Assembly: GCA_029667085.1 (NCBI GenBank)
Contig: JARUHJ010000002.1
Location: 310,001-374,000, forward strand
Reading direction: 5' to 3'
DNA length: 64,000 nucleotides
Source: Deltaproteobacteria bacterium IMCC39524
GTDB taxonomy: Bacteria; Desulfobacterota; Desulfuromonadia; Desulfuromonadales; BM103
The notes beneath the pieces are model-generated. The model was not told the DNA's origin. It saw only the letters and a list, made by a program, of their open reading frames with translations, and ran no database searches. Of this stretch, positions 7,758 through 16,927 are shown in pieces. How positions within the stretch are numbered: position 1 is the first letter of the stretch; every line of letters starts with the position of its first letter. A program made the position numbers and the translations under genes.

Positions 7758-8075
7758 ATGAGGATGACAATAATTTTCATATTGCTACTAACAGTCACAG
7801 CATGTGATTGGCTATCTGACGAGTTTGAAGTAATTACTCCGGATGATTTAAATAGGCTCAAATGTGAATGGCAAGATCCTAAAGCATCCCAGTGGTTTTA
7901 TATTGGCTCTGAAGATGGATACCACAAATTTGTTCACAGTGACCTCCCTGGGGACAAGCTCTACGAAATAAAAACTTCAGAATTTACAATTGATAACCCT
8001 ATGTATGTTTCAGGTAATAAAGTTAATTGGGTAATAATGCCTTGGGGTCCGACATACGAAGAATGTAAACAATAA
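7758..8075 (+). CDS. Small lipoprotein of unknown function
   Basis: 105 residues. The signal peptide MRMTIIFILLLTVTAC carries a lipobox (VTAC, Cys16). The mature part is acidic and aromatic (KCEWQDPKASQWFYIGSEDGYHKF) and ends WGPTYEECKQ, with one more cysteine pair (about 36 and 103) that could form a disulfide. I do not recognise the family. It starts 5 bases after repeat copy 5 with no clear Shine-Dalgarno of its own apart from TTAGGA inside the repeat. Confidence 0.7.
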   Translation: MRMTIIFILLLTVTACDWLSDEFEVITPDDLNRLKCEWQDPKASQWFYIGSEDGYHKFVHSDLPGDKLYEIKTSEFTIDNPMYVSGNKVNWVIMPWGPTYEECKQ

Positions 8076-8076
8076 T

Positions 8077-8138
8077 GCCTCAACACCACGGTCCCGGAAC
8101 GCAATTGTTGTTGTGTTAGTCGCAGGGGTTTTGAGGCC
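8077..8138 (+). repeat. Island repeat copy 6, in a two-part palindrome
   Basis: Outer arms GCCTCAACACC (8077-8087) and GGTTTTGAGGC (8127-8137) pair over 11 bases with one mismatch. Inner arms AACGCAA (8098-8104) and TTGTGTT (8111-8117) pair over 7 with one G-U. The right half (GTGTTAG...GGGGTTTTGAGG) aligns with the island repeat with a 1-base gap. It begins 2 bases after the lipoprotein stop codon. Confidence 0.6.
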
Positions 8139-8190
8139 TGGATTCAGGGTGAGTGCTACTGCTTTGAAACGTTATTGAACTGGAGAGGAT

Positions 8191-8547
8191 ATGCGTAATT
8201 TACTGATTATTGAGCATGAAGACAGTGTCAGGGATGACCTTGGATTGTACACGAAGGAGTTAGGCTACAAACCTATTCTTATATCTGACCCTTTGCTCTG
8301 TAATGCAGTTAAGTCTGTAGGGCAACAATGTCATGCAAAGAAGTCTTGTGCTGAATTTTTGCTCATTGATAACGATTGCCCAGCTATTGATGGATTAAGC
8401 TTGATTGAACTCCAAGCAGAGAAAGGCTGCAAAGTAAATAAACAACGAAAAGCACTTATGGCTAGCACGTTAACAGATAAAGAATATAAAAAAGCAACCA
8501 CCCTTAAGTGTCATGTGATTCCAAAACCGGAACTTATAAAGCTTTAG
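8191..8547 (+). CDS. Degenerate receiver-domain (response-regulator-like) protein
   Basis: 118 residues, exactly one receiver domain. Beta-1 LLIIEHEDSV replaces the usual VDDD acidic pocket with EHED. Beta-3 FLLIDND keeps an aspartate at 60 as possible phospho-acceptor; S/T is present near 92 (MASTLT) and Lys112-Pro113 stand in the normal place (VIPKP). No output domain. It carries an unusual number of cysteines (6). It is an orphan in the accessory island with no kinase nearby; it may be a stand-alone or pseudo-receiver. TGGAGAGGAT before the ATG is a good ribosome site. Confidence 0.7.
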   Translation: MRNLLIIEHEDSVRDDLGLYTKELGYKPILISDPLLCNAVKSVGQQCHAKKSCAEFLLIDNDCPAIDGLSLIELQAEKGCKVNKQRKALMASTLTDKEYKKATTLKCHVIPKPELIKL

Positions 8548-8553
8548 AAAACT

Positions 8554-8579
8554 GGTTGAAGGGTCTCGAACCTTCAACC
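8554..8579 (+). other. Perfect stem-loop after the receiver gene
   Basis: GGTTGAAGG (8554-8562) and CCTTCAACC (8571-8579) form a perfect 9-bp stem with loop GTCTCGAA, 6 bases after the stop. There is no T-tract, so it is not a classic terminator; it may be a 3' stabiliser or part of the cassette-boundary structure. Confidence 0.6.
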
Positions 8580-8619
8580 GTATAGTCCAATTCACAACGC
8601 CTTTGATACATGAATTGAT

Positions 8620-8647
8620 GTGTATCAGGACCAAGGTGCATAAGACA
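8620..8647 (+). repeat. Island repeat copy 7
   Basis: GTGTATCAGGA...AAGGTGCATAAGACA; about 20 of 28 positions match the copy at 9179. Its left part TGTATCA (8621-8627) pairs with TGATACA (8604-8610), and AAGG (8633-8636) can pair with CCTT (8600-8603), again a two-block palindrome with an unpaired bulge. Confidence 0.6.
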
Positions 8648-8719
8648 CTAATTAACTGACTACCTGTGAGGCGATATCAAGCCTACCAGCGTGCAGTATC
8701 AATGTTAGAAGCATAAATC

Positions 8720-9019
8720 ATGAATGATGATAAAATAATGTGGAGCCTTGTGGCAGTTTTAATGTTTTTGTTCTTCTGCCACGGTGGGCTACTTCTATAT
8801 TTTTGCCGGTACCTAAGAACTCGCGGTGTGGTCGATGTCAGCTTTAAAGACACGATCATCATGTCAGTAAATGGGAACATAGAAGGTTTCTACAAAGCTT
8901 TTTATGCAACACACAGTCAAGAGTTTGGCAAAGCGAAAACAAAGGCATTGATCATCTGGCAAATCTCATCTCTTGCCTTAATTTTTGTTTTACCTGTTTT
9001 GCTGGTATTTGTGCTGTAA
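8720..9019 (+). CDS. Small two-helix membrane protein of unknown function
   Basis: 99 residues with two clear transmembrane helices: SLVAVLMFLFFCHGGLLLYFC (about 9-29) and IIWQISSLALIFVLPVLLVFVL (about 78-99). The loop between them contains GFYKAFYATHSQEFGKAKTKA. I recognise no family. It starts 72 bases after repeat copy 7 and is in the same direction as its island neighbours. Confidence 0.6.
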   Translation: MNDDKIMWSLVAVLMFLFFCHGGLLLYFCRYLRTRGVVDVSFKDTIIMSVNGNIEGFYKAFYATHSQEFGKAKTKALIIWQISSLALIFVLPVLLVFVL

Positions 9020-9042
9020 AGGTCATTTAACCATCAAACCAA

Positions 9043-9065
9043 CGCAGACGAATAATGCGTCTGCG
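9043..9065 (+). other. Perfect stem-loop after the membrane protein gene
   Basis: CGCAGACG (9043-9050) / CGTCTGCG (9058-9065), loop of 7, without a following T-tract. It lies in the 225-base gap before the next small gene. The same gap holds ATCATGA (9127-9133) paired with TCATGAT (9166-9172). Confidence 0.55.
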
Positions 9066-9178
9066 CTAAACTGAAAACAAAACCTGTAATTGCGATAGTG
9101 GCCGTAACCTAGCTTCGCCGCCGGTTATCATGAACGTTACGAAGTGTGTCGGTTCACGGCCCTGAGTCATGATTTCTG

Positions 9179-9206
9179 GTGTGCCAGGAGCGGGGTTTTT
9201 AAGACA
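9179..9206 (+). repeat. Island repeat copy 8 (best-preserved)
   Basis: GTGTGCCAGGAGCG followed by GGGTTTTTAAGACA, the reference copy. It is bracketed by CTGGTGT (9177-9183) and ACACCAG (9204-9210), so it can close on itself. It lies 38 bases before a 51-residue gene. Confidence 0.65.
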
Positions 9207-9244
9207 CCAGGTCCAAGATTCGAGATTGTCAAAACGAGAAAATC

Positions 9245-9400
9245 ATGAACCGTCCGATTGCAATACTGCTGTTAGTCCTAATAATAGTTGGTATGTTGTT
9301 CAGCACATTCGCTCTTTTCCAGGGGAAGTTTGTTGAAGCACTTTTAGTATATCCTTTGCTGGTTTTTGCTTATATTCTTTCAAGACGAGGCAAAAACTAG
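9245..9400 (+). CDS. 51-residue membrane protein
   Basis: ATG at 9245 to TAG at 9398-9400. The product starts MNRPIAILLLVLIIVGMLFS and ends ...LSRRGKN: two hydrophobic stretches (5-22 and about 32-44) and a positive C-terminus, so a small inner-membrane protein. The Shine-Dalgarno is weak. I include it because it has the same placement after a repeat copy as the other island genes and the hydrophobic pattern is unlikely by chance. Function unknown. Confidence 0.5.
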   Translation: MNRPIAILLLVLIIVGMLFSTFALFQGKFVEALLVYPLLVFAYILSRRGKN

Positions 9401-9415
9401 TTTGTCAGTCGCACT

Positions 9416-9429
9416 CTCCTGACACACCC
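9416..9429 (-). repeat. Inverted half-copy of the island repeat (right edge)
   Basis: CTCCTGACACACCC is the exact reverse complement of GGGTGTGTCAGGAG at 7723-7736 (14 bases). It begins 16 bases after the last small gene. Between here and rnhB (9430-9616) I see only a TTGCTGG/CCAGCAA stem (9430-9460 area) and a possible -35 TTGACT at 9551 for rnhB. Confidence 0.55.
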
Positions 9430-9616
9430 CTTGCTGGTTTCTCAGAAGTTATGCCAGCAACAATTCCTAGATTACCTTAGGACGTATGAGACTACTCATT
9501 CATCAACACAGAACGCTCACAGAGCCTGGTGGGAAACGTCTTATTCACATTTGACTCCTTGAATTGCCAGTAGAAATCCGTTAATACTGTTGGCCACATT
9601 TACAAGGTAAGGGCCA

Positions 9617-10252
9617 ATGGTACTATTCCCCGAGTTAGAACAATCCACCCTTTTTTTTGAAGCCATGGCTCGACGTCAGGGCTATCAGGCCGTTGCCGGT
9701 ATCGACGAGGCCGGTCGAGGTCCCTTGGCCGGGCCTGTGGTTGCAGCTGCAGTCATCCTCCCGGAACATTTCGAGCTCCCTGGCCTGAACGATTCCAAAC
9801 AGATCTCTGAGAAAAAGCGCAACGAACTTTACCCCTTGATCCATGAGCAGGCCATTGCTGTAGGGATTGGTGTCAGTCGGGCTGATGAAGTCGACCAGAT
9901 TAATATCCTGCAGGCGACCTTGAAGGGGATGAATCGTGCCGTCGCGCGACTCTCTGTCCCTCCTGATTTTCTCCTCGTAGATGGGATTACCCCTGTTCCG
10001 ACCCTGATTGAACAGAAGACCCTGAAAAAGGGGGACTCACGTTCACTCTCTATTGCCGCGGCTTCAGTCGTTGCCAAGGTGGTGCGTGACCGGATCATGG
10101 TCGCCTACGATCGACTTTTCCCAGAGTACGGTTTTGCCGGGCATAAGGGCTACGGCAGTCAGAAACATCGTGATGCGGTCGCCAAATATGGTCCCTGTAT
10201 CTGCCACCGGCGCTCCTTTGCCGGTGTCAAAGAGCATTGTGAGGGGCCATGA
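9617..10252 (+). CDS. rnhB: Ribonuclease HII
   Basis: 211 residues. Cleaves RNA of RNA-DNA hybrids and single ribonucleotides in DNA. The signature GIDEAGRGPLAGPVVAAAV gives catalytic Asp30 and Glu31, with LLVDG (third acidic residue) and the family block SIAAASVVAKVVRD; the C-terminal GYGSQKHRDAVAKYGPC-HRRSFAGV is typical. Its stop overlaps yraN in an ATGA. In relatives it directly follows rplS; here the accessory island separates them, so it needs its own promoter. Confidence 0.97.
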   Translation: MVLFPELEQSTLFFEAMARRQGYQAVAGIDEAGRGPLAGPVVAAAVILPEHFELPGLNDSKQISEKKRNELYPLIHEQAIAVGIGVSRADEVDQINILQATLKGMNRAVARLSVPPDFLLVDGITPVPTLIEQKTLKKGDSRSLSIAAASVVAKVVRDRIMVAYDRLFPEYGFAGHKGYGSQKHRDAVAKYGPCICHRRSFAGVKEHCEGP

Positions 10253-10611
10253 CCCAGGAACGCTTAACTCTGGGACGGCAAGGCGAGGAGGCCGCTGCCC
10301 GATATCTGCAAAACCAGGGCATGAAGATTGTTGAACGTAATCTGCGCACTCCGGTCGGAGAAATTGACCTGGTGGTTAAAAGCAAACGCATCCTGGCTTT
10401 TGTCGAGGTGAAAACCCGTCGTGGTTCAGCCTTTGGCTCACCCGGCGAGGCGGTGGGGCCACGTAAGCAGCGGCAGATTGTGCAGACCGCCAAATGGTAT
10501 TTAAACAACAAGCCGCACAAGGGCTTGCAGCCCCGCTTCGATGTGATTGCCATCACCGTGTCCGGCGAGTCTTTTCAGGTTGATTATATCCCCGACGCTT
10601 TTGAAGCCTGA
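10249..10611 (+). CDS. YraN/UPF0102 endonuclease-fold protein
   Basis: 120 residues. LGRQGEEAAARYLQNQGMKIVERNLRTPVGEIDLVVK...LAFVEVKTRRG shows the restriction-endonuclease-like core (E, D, ExK) of the UPF0102 family. Its start overlaps the rnhB stop by four bases, the usual rnhB-yraN pairing. The exact role of the family is not settled. Confidence 0.93.
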   Translation: MTQERLTLGRQGEEAAARYLQNQGMKIVERNLRTPVGEIDLVVKSKRILAFVEVKTRRGSAFGSPGEAVGPRKQRQIVQTAKWYLNNKPHKGLQPRFDVIAITVSGESFQVDYIPDAFEA

Positions 10612-10727
10612 ACACATTCCTTCACCCTTTTCAGCCAGCCTCGTTCCGATTGCTTTTTCCCGTTCTCCCACATACAATATAACCCTTGTTGTTTCGCTGA
10701 TATAACCAGAGGCCGAGGAGGTTCAAG

Positions 10728-12698
10728 GTGACAATGTTACTGCGTGAGTTGGGGATGATTCGGGTGGCGGCGGTTTCCCCGGCATTGAAGGTTGCCGACG
10801 TTGCTTTTAACCTGGCTGCGATTGAAGAGGCGACTCTGCAGGCCGCGGACCAAGGCGTGCAACTTCTGGTCTTCCCCGAACTTGCCATGACCGGTTATTC
10901 CTGCGGCGATCTCTTTTATCAGCAGAGCTTGTTGGAAAAGGTGCGCGAGGGACTTACAACGCTGACCACCTTAAGCGAACAAACCGGTATGATTCTCATC
11001 GTCGGCGCCCCGGTTCGTCAATCCGGACGGCTTTTCAACGCAGCAGTGGTTATGAGCCATGGCCGTATCTGCGGTGTGGTGCCGAAAACCTTTCTCCCTA
11101 ACACGCAAGAATTTTATGAAGAGCGCTGGTTCTCCAGTGCCTTCGACCTGGTCGATGACCAGCTGGCGTGGCTGGACGAAGCTCCTCCCTTTGGGACCGA
11201 CCTCCTCTTTGATGTCGATGGTATGCCTGACTGTCTCTTCGGGATCGAGGTTTGCGAGGATGCCTGGGTGGCCAACCCGCCGAGTGGAGCCATGGCCGCC
11301 GCCGGCGCAACGCTCCTGATTAATCTTTCCGCAAGCCCCGAAATTCTCGGTAAGTGTTCATACCGGCGAGCCCTGGTTGAGTCTCAGTCCGCACGCTGTC
11401 TGAGCGCCTATCTCTATGCGTCGGCGGGGCCGGGCGAATCCAGCACCGACCTGGTCTTCTCCGGCCATTCCCTGGTCGCTGAATATGGCCAGATTCTCGC
11501 TGAAACCGAACGCTTTCAATTTGCCTCGCAGATGGCTGTTGCTGATATTGATGTTCAGCGCCTGGTCCATGAGCGTTTGCGCAATAACAGTTACGCAGCC
11601 AGTATGACCGATCAGGACTTTCTGCTGGTGCCTGTCGAGGTGACCGAGCGTCAAGCTGATGATCTTATGCGACCGATCGCCAAGACGCCTTTTGTGCCGA
11701 TTGATCTTGCCGAACGCCAGGGGCGCTGCGAAGAAATTTTTGCCATTCAGACGACAGGCCTGATGAAACGTCTGATGCACACCGGCAGCCAGAAGGTTGT
11801 TCTCGGAATCTCCGGTGGTTTGGATTCCACCTTGGCCTTGCTGGTTACGGTCAAGGCCTTCGATCGCTTGAAATGGTCACGCAACGATATTCTCGCGGTC
11901 ACTATGCCTGGTTTTGGGACCACTGCCAGAACCAAAGGCAATGCCGAAACTCTTGCTGCAGAGCTTGGTGTCGATTTGCGTATGATCAGTATCGATGCAG
12001 CTGTTCATCAACATTTTGCAGATATCGGCCAGAACCCTGACAAACACGACATCACCTACGAGAATTCGCAGGCCCGTGAGCGCACCCAGATTCTCATGGA
12101 TCTGGCCAATCAGGTCGGTGGCCTTGTGGTCGGTACGGGGGATTTGTCGGAACTGGCCCTTGGCTGGGCGACCTATAACGGCGACCACATGTCGATGTAC
12201 GGGGTCAACGCCTCGGTACCGAAAACCCTGGTGCGTTACCTGATCGAATGGTGTGCTGAAGCCGAGTTCAGCGGCAAAACGGCAGAGGTGCTGCACGACG
12301 TCTGTGCCACGCCCGTGTCCCCGGAACTCCTGCCGCCCGATGAAGATGGAGCTATCAGCCAGAAAACCGAGGACCATGTCGGTCCATACGAACTACACGA
12401 TTTTTTCCTTTTCCAGGTGGTCCGCAACCAGTTTGCACCACGCAAGATCCTCGATCTCGCTTGTCGTGCCTTTGCTGGAGACTACTCTCAGGCAGAGATT
12501 CTCAAATGGCTGAAGCTCTTCTATAGCCGCTTCTTTGCACAGCAGTTCAAACGCTCTTGTCTACCCGATGGACCGAAGGTCGGAAGCGTCTCATTGTCAC
12601 CGCGTGGTGATTGGCGTATGCCGAGTGATGCCAGCGCTAACCTCTGGCTGGAAGAGCTGGATCAGATCGCTGCAGCTGCCGTAGAAAAGGATTTCTGA
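10728..12698 (+). CDS. nadE: Glutamine-dependent NAD(+) synthase
   Basis: 656 residues, two domains. The N-terminal nitrilase-type glutaminase (about 10-290) has the triad Glu51 ([12 protein letters not shown]), Lys120 (VVPKTFLPN) and Cys176 (GIEVCEDAW). The C-terminal synthetase has the ATP loop SGGLDST (362-368) and [11 protein letters not shown]. It amidates nicotinic acid adenine dinucleotide using glutamine. GTG start at 10728 with GAGGAGG 6 bases upstream; ATG at 10734 is possible. It stands 116 bases after yraN and 4 bases before rsmI. Confidence 0.97.
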   Translation: MTMLLRELGMIRVAAVSPALKVADVAFNLAAIEEATLQAADQGVQLLVFPELAMTGYSCGDLFYQQSLLEKVREGLTTLTTLSEQTGMILIVGAPVRQSGRLFNAAVVMSHGRICGVVPKTFLPNTQEFYEERWFSSAFDLVDDQLAWLDEAPPFGTDLLFDVDGMPDCLFGIEVCEDAWVANPPSGAMAAAGATLLINLSASPEILGKCSYRRALVESQSARCLSAYLYASAGPGESSTDLVFSGHSLVAEYGQILAETERFQFASQMAVADIDVQRLVHERLRNNSYAASMTDQDFLLVPVEVTERQADDLMRPIAKTPFVPIDLAERQGRCEEIFAIQTTGLMKRLMHTGSQKVVLGISGGLDSTLALLVTVKAFDRLKWSRNDILAVTMPGFGTTARTKGNAETLAAELGVDLRMISIDAAVHQHFADIGQNPDKHDITYENSQARERTQILMDLANQVGGLVVGTGDLSELALGWATYNGDHMSMYGVNASVPKTLVRYLIEWCAEAEFSGKTAEVLHDVCATPVSPELLPPDEDGAISQKTEDHVGPYELHDFFLFQVVRNQFAPRKILDLACRAFAGDYSQAEILKWLKLFYSRFFAQQFKRSCLPDGPKVGSVSLSPRGDWRMPSDASANLWLEELDQIAAAAVEKDF

Positions 12699-12702
12699 AC
12701 GT

Positions 12703-13563
12703 ATGATTGAAGAGCAGGGCGGGCCTCCAACAGGAACTCTCTATATTGTTGCCACGCCGATCGGCAACCTCGAGGATATGACCTATAGAGCCGTCAGGAT
12801 TCTCGGCGAGGTCGACTTGGTCGCGGCAGAAGATACCAGGCACAGTCGTAAGCTGTTTGCCCATTTCGGTATAAAGAAGCCGTTGATTTCATATCACGAT
12901 CACAACGAACGGCAGCGGCAGGAGATGCTGGTTGAGAGGTTGCAAAACGGGGAAAATATTGCTCTGATCAGCGATGCGGGAACGCCTTGTATTGCAGACC
13001 CCGGTTACCGCCTGATCGCTTCCTGTTACGATGCCGGAATCCGGGTCGTACCGATTCCCGGTCCCTCGGCAACGATTACGGCCTTGAGCGCCGCCGGGGT
13101 GGGCACTGATCGTTTCGCTTTTGAGGGTTACCTGCCGCAAAAAACCAAGGCCCGGAAAGATCTGTTCCGTCAATTGAATGGGGAACAGAGGACTCTGGTG
13201 TTTTATGAAGCACCACATCGATTGTCAGCCACCCTCTCTGACATGGTCGAAATCTTTGGTTCAGAACGTCAAATCGTTGTTGCACGCGAGTTGACCAAGC
13301 TGCACGAAGAGTTTTTCCGGGGGGATATTTCCGCCGCAGTGGCTCGATTTGAACGTGAGCCGGCTCGTGGTGAACTGGTTCTGATCCTTCCACCGAGCAC
13401 TCAAGGACCGCAGATGAACGTGCGTGAGGCTTTGCGGCAATTGCTCAATGAAGGTGATTTGTCGCGACGTGATGCCGTTAAACTGATTGCCAAGGAATAT
13501 GGCCTGCCGAGCAGCGATGTGTATCGCGAGAGTCTCAGCTTGGCCGAGGAAGAGGACATCTAA
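12703..13563 (+). CDS. rsmI: 16S rRNA 2'-O-methyltransferase RsmI
   Basis: 286 residues. Methylates the ribose of C1402 in 16S rRNA. TLYIVATPIGNLEDMTYRA opens the tetrapyrrole-methylase-like fold; AEDTRHSRKLFAHF, LISDAGTPCIADPGY and VPIPGPSA are the family blocks. Its stop overlaps the following response-regulator gene by one base (TAATG), implying coupling. Confidence 0.96.
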   Translation: MIEEQGGPPTGTLYIVATPIGNLEDMTYRAVRILGEVDLVAAEDTRHSRKLFAHFGIKKPLISYHDHNERQRQEMLVERLQNGENIALISDAGTPCIADPGYRLIASCYDAGIRVVPIPGPSATITALSAAGVGTDRFAFEGYLPQKTKARKDLFRQLNGEQRTLVFYEAPHRLSATLSDMVEIFGSERQIVVARELTKLHEEFFRGDISAAVARFEREPARGELVLILPPSTQGPQMNVREALRQLLNEGDLSRRDAVKLIAKEYGLPSSDVYRESLSLAEEEDI

Positions 13564-13946
13564 TGGCTGAGCAGAAAAGAATTCTGCTGGTAGATGATCA
13601 CAAGACTGTTTTTCGTCTGTTGGCGGCGATTGTTCGCATCAAGGGCTACGAGCTGATATACGCGGAGAGTGGCCAGCAGGGGATCGTTATGGCGCGCCAG
13701 GAGCTGCCAGATTTGATCCTGCTTGATGTCATGATGCCTGATATCGACGGTTTTAAAGTTTGTCAGTATCTCAAGGAAAACCCGGAGACAAAAGACATCC
13801 CGGTCATGTTTCTAACGGCAAGAGGTGCTGAGGGTGACCTGAAGACAGGACGTAAGGCCGGAGCTGATGGTTTTATGACCAAACCGTTTCAGACGAGAGA
13901 GGTTCTTAAACAGATAGAAAAACTTCTCGATGGCGAGCGCAGTTAG
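13563..13946 (+). CDS. Receiver-only response regulator
   Basis: 127 residues, a single CheY-like receiver domain with no output domain. Acidic pocket LLVDDH (Asp11, Asp12), phospho-acceptor Asp55 (LILLDVMMPDIDGF), Thr85 (FLTA) and Lys107-Pro108. All key residues are intact, so it should be phosphorylated. It is translationally coupled to rsmI and has no kinase beside it; its partner is elsewhere. It probably acts by protein-protein contact. Confidence 0.93.
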   Translation: MAEQKRILLVDDHKTVFRLLAAIVRIKGYELIYAESGQQGIVMARQELPDLILLDVMMPDIDGFKVCQYLKENPETKDIPVMFLTARGAEGDLKTGRKAGADGFMTKPFQTREVLKQIEKLLDGERS

Positions 13947-14155
13947 CCTGGCAGACTGTGTAAAGGCACAGTCCGGTTTTGTGAGATCGCGATTTAAACT
14001 TTACGAGACCCCACGTTTATTTCTCTTGAACTCTGCTGTATCTTACAAACCATCAAAGGGTGGCCGTGGCAGCGACCTGGAGATAAGCTGAAGATTTTCT
14101 GTGGCAGGTAAATCCGAGGCAACCTTCTTCAAAACCTCCTGAAAAAGAATATTTC

Positions 14156-14198
14156 GCCCCACAGCTCACTACCTCCAGAGCTGTGGGGCTCTTTTTTG
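14156..14198 (+). terminator. Strong terminator (12-bp perfect stem)
   Basis: GCCCCACAGCTC (14156-14167) / GAGCTGTGGGGC (14178-14189), 10-base loop, then TCTTTTTT. It lies 210 bases after the response regulator, an unusual distance, which leaves room for a separate transcript between about 14,045 and 14,190. Confidence 0.93.
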
Positions 14199-14249
14199 CC
14201 AAGCACTGGCCAAATATGAACTTGACTTAATCCTGCGACTGTAGTAGCG

Positions 14250-14350
14250 TTCTTTTCACAAAATATATGACACTCTGTTACAACCCTTCTAAACTGGTTG
14301 TACAGAGATTTAGCCCCGGCCTTCCCCTCCAGGAACCGGGGCATTTTTTA
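14250..14350 (+). ncRNA. Candidate small RNA with two stacked hairpins
   Basis: A short stretch with no ORF holds a first hairpin, CTCTGTTACAACC (14273-14285) / GGTTGTACAGAG (14296-14307), 12 bp with a single bulged T, followed after 5 bases by a terminator hairpin (14313-14342) and a T-run. TTGACT at 14222-14227 with a poor TAGCGT 17 bases later could be its promoter. The preceding terminator at 14156-14198 isolates it from the upstream genes, and the downstream gene is convergent, so this looks like an independent transcript of about 100 bases. Family unknown. Confidence 0.45.
14313..14350 (+). terminator. Rho-independent terminator of the candidate small RNA
   Basis: GCCCCGG (14313-14319) / CCGGGGC (14336-14342) followed by ATTTTTTTA. 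It faces the convergent acylphosphatase gene. Downstream, 14351-14405 contains nothing I can name. Confidence 0.85.
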
Positions 14351-14405
14351 TGCCGGAAGCTGCCTGAATAAACGCAGTCACTTATCAAGGGCGGCTGATG
14401 TGTTT

Positions 14406-16735
<2,330 letters not shown>

Positions 16736-16927
16736 TTAAATCGCTGCTTAAGGAGTTAATATAACAGATTTTTTCTTCATGCGGGAGAAGGGTTTTAAGT
16801 CTTTTTGTTTTGAATTCATTGGGCAAGGGTTCATGTAAATAAAACTTTAGCTGATTGTGTTTCTCTCGCGAGTCAGTTAATATCCTTTAAAGACGTATCC
16901 TTACGAAACAACAGGTGATTTAACCCG

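Noticed and set aside
9020-9178. Tandem pseudogene between the two membrane-protein genes
   Set aside because: Stops in all frames and several small inverted repeats; nothing resembles a decayed protein that I can recognise.
6406-9429. CRISPR array
   Set aside because: Repeats are 95-600 bases apart with genes between them and are diverged; there are no uniform spacers and no cas genes.
6406-9429. Standard class-type integron with canonical attC sites
   Set aside because: I could not place consistent RYYYAAC and GTTRRRY cores at the ends of the palindromes and no intI is visible; kept only as a hypothesis in the findings.
14045-14198. 6S RNA or SRP RNA
   Set aside because: I could not find the closing stem and central bubble of 6S RNA or the GGAA-type apical region of SRP RNA; left as an unassigned structured region.
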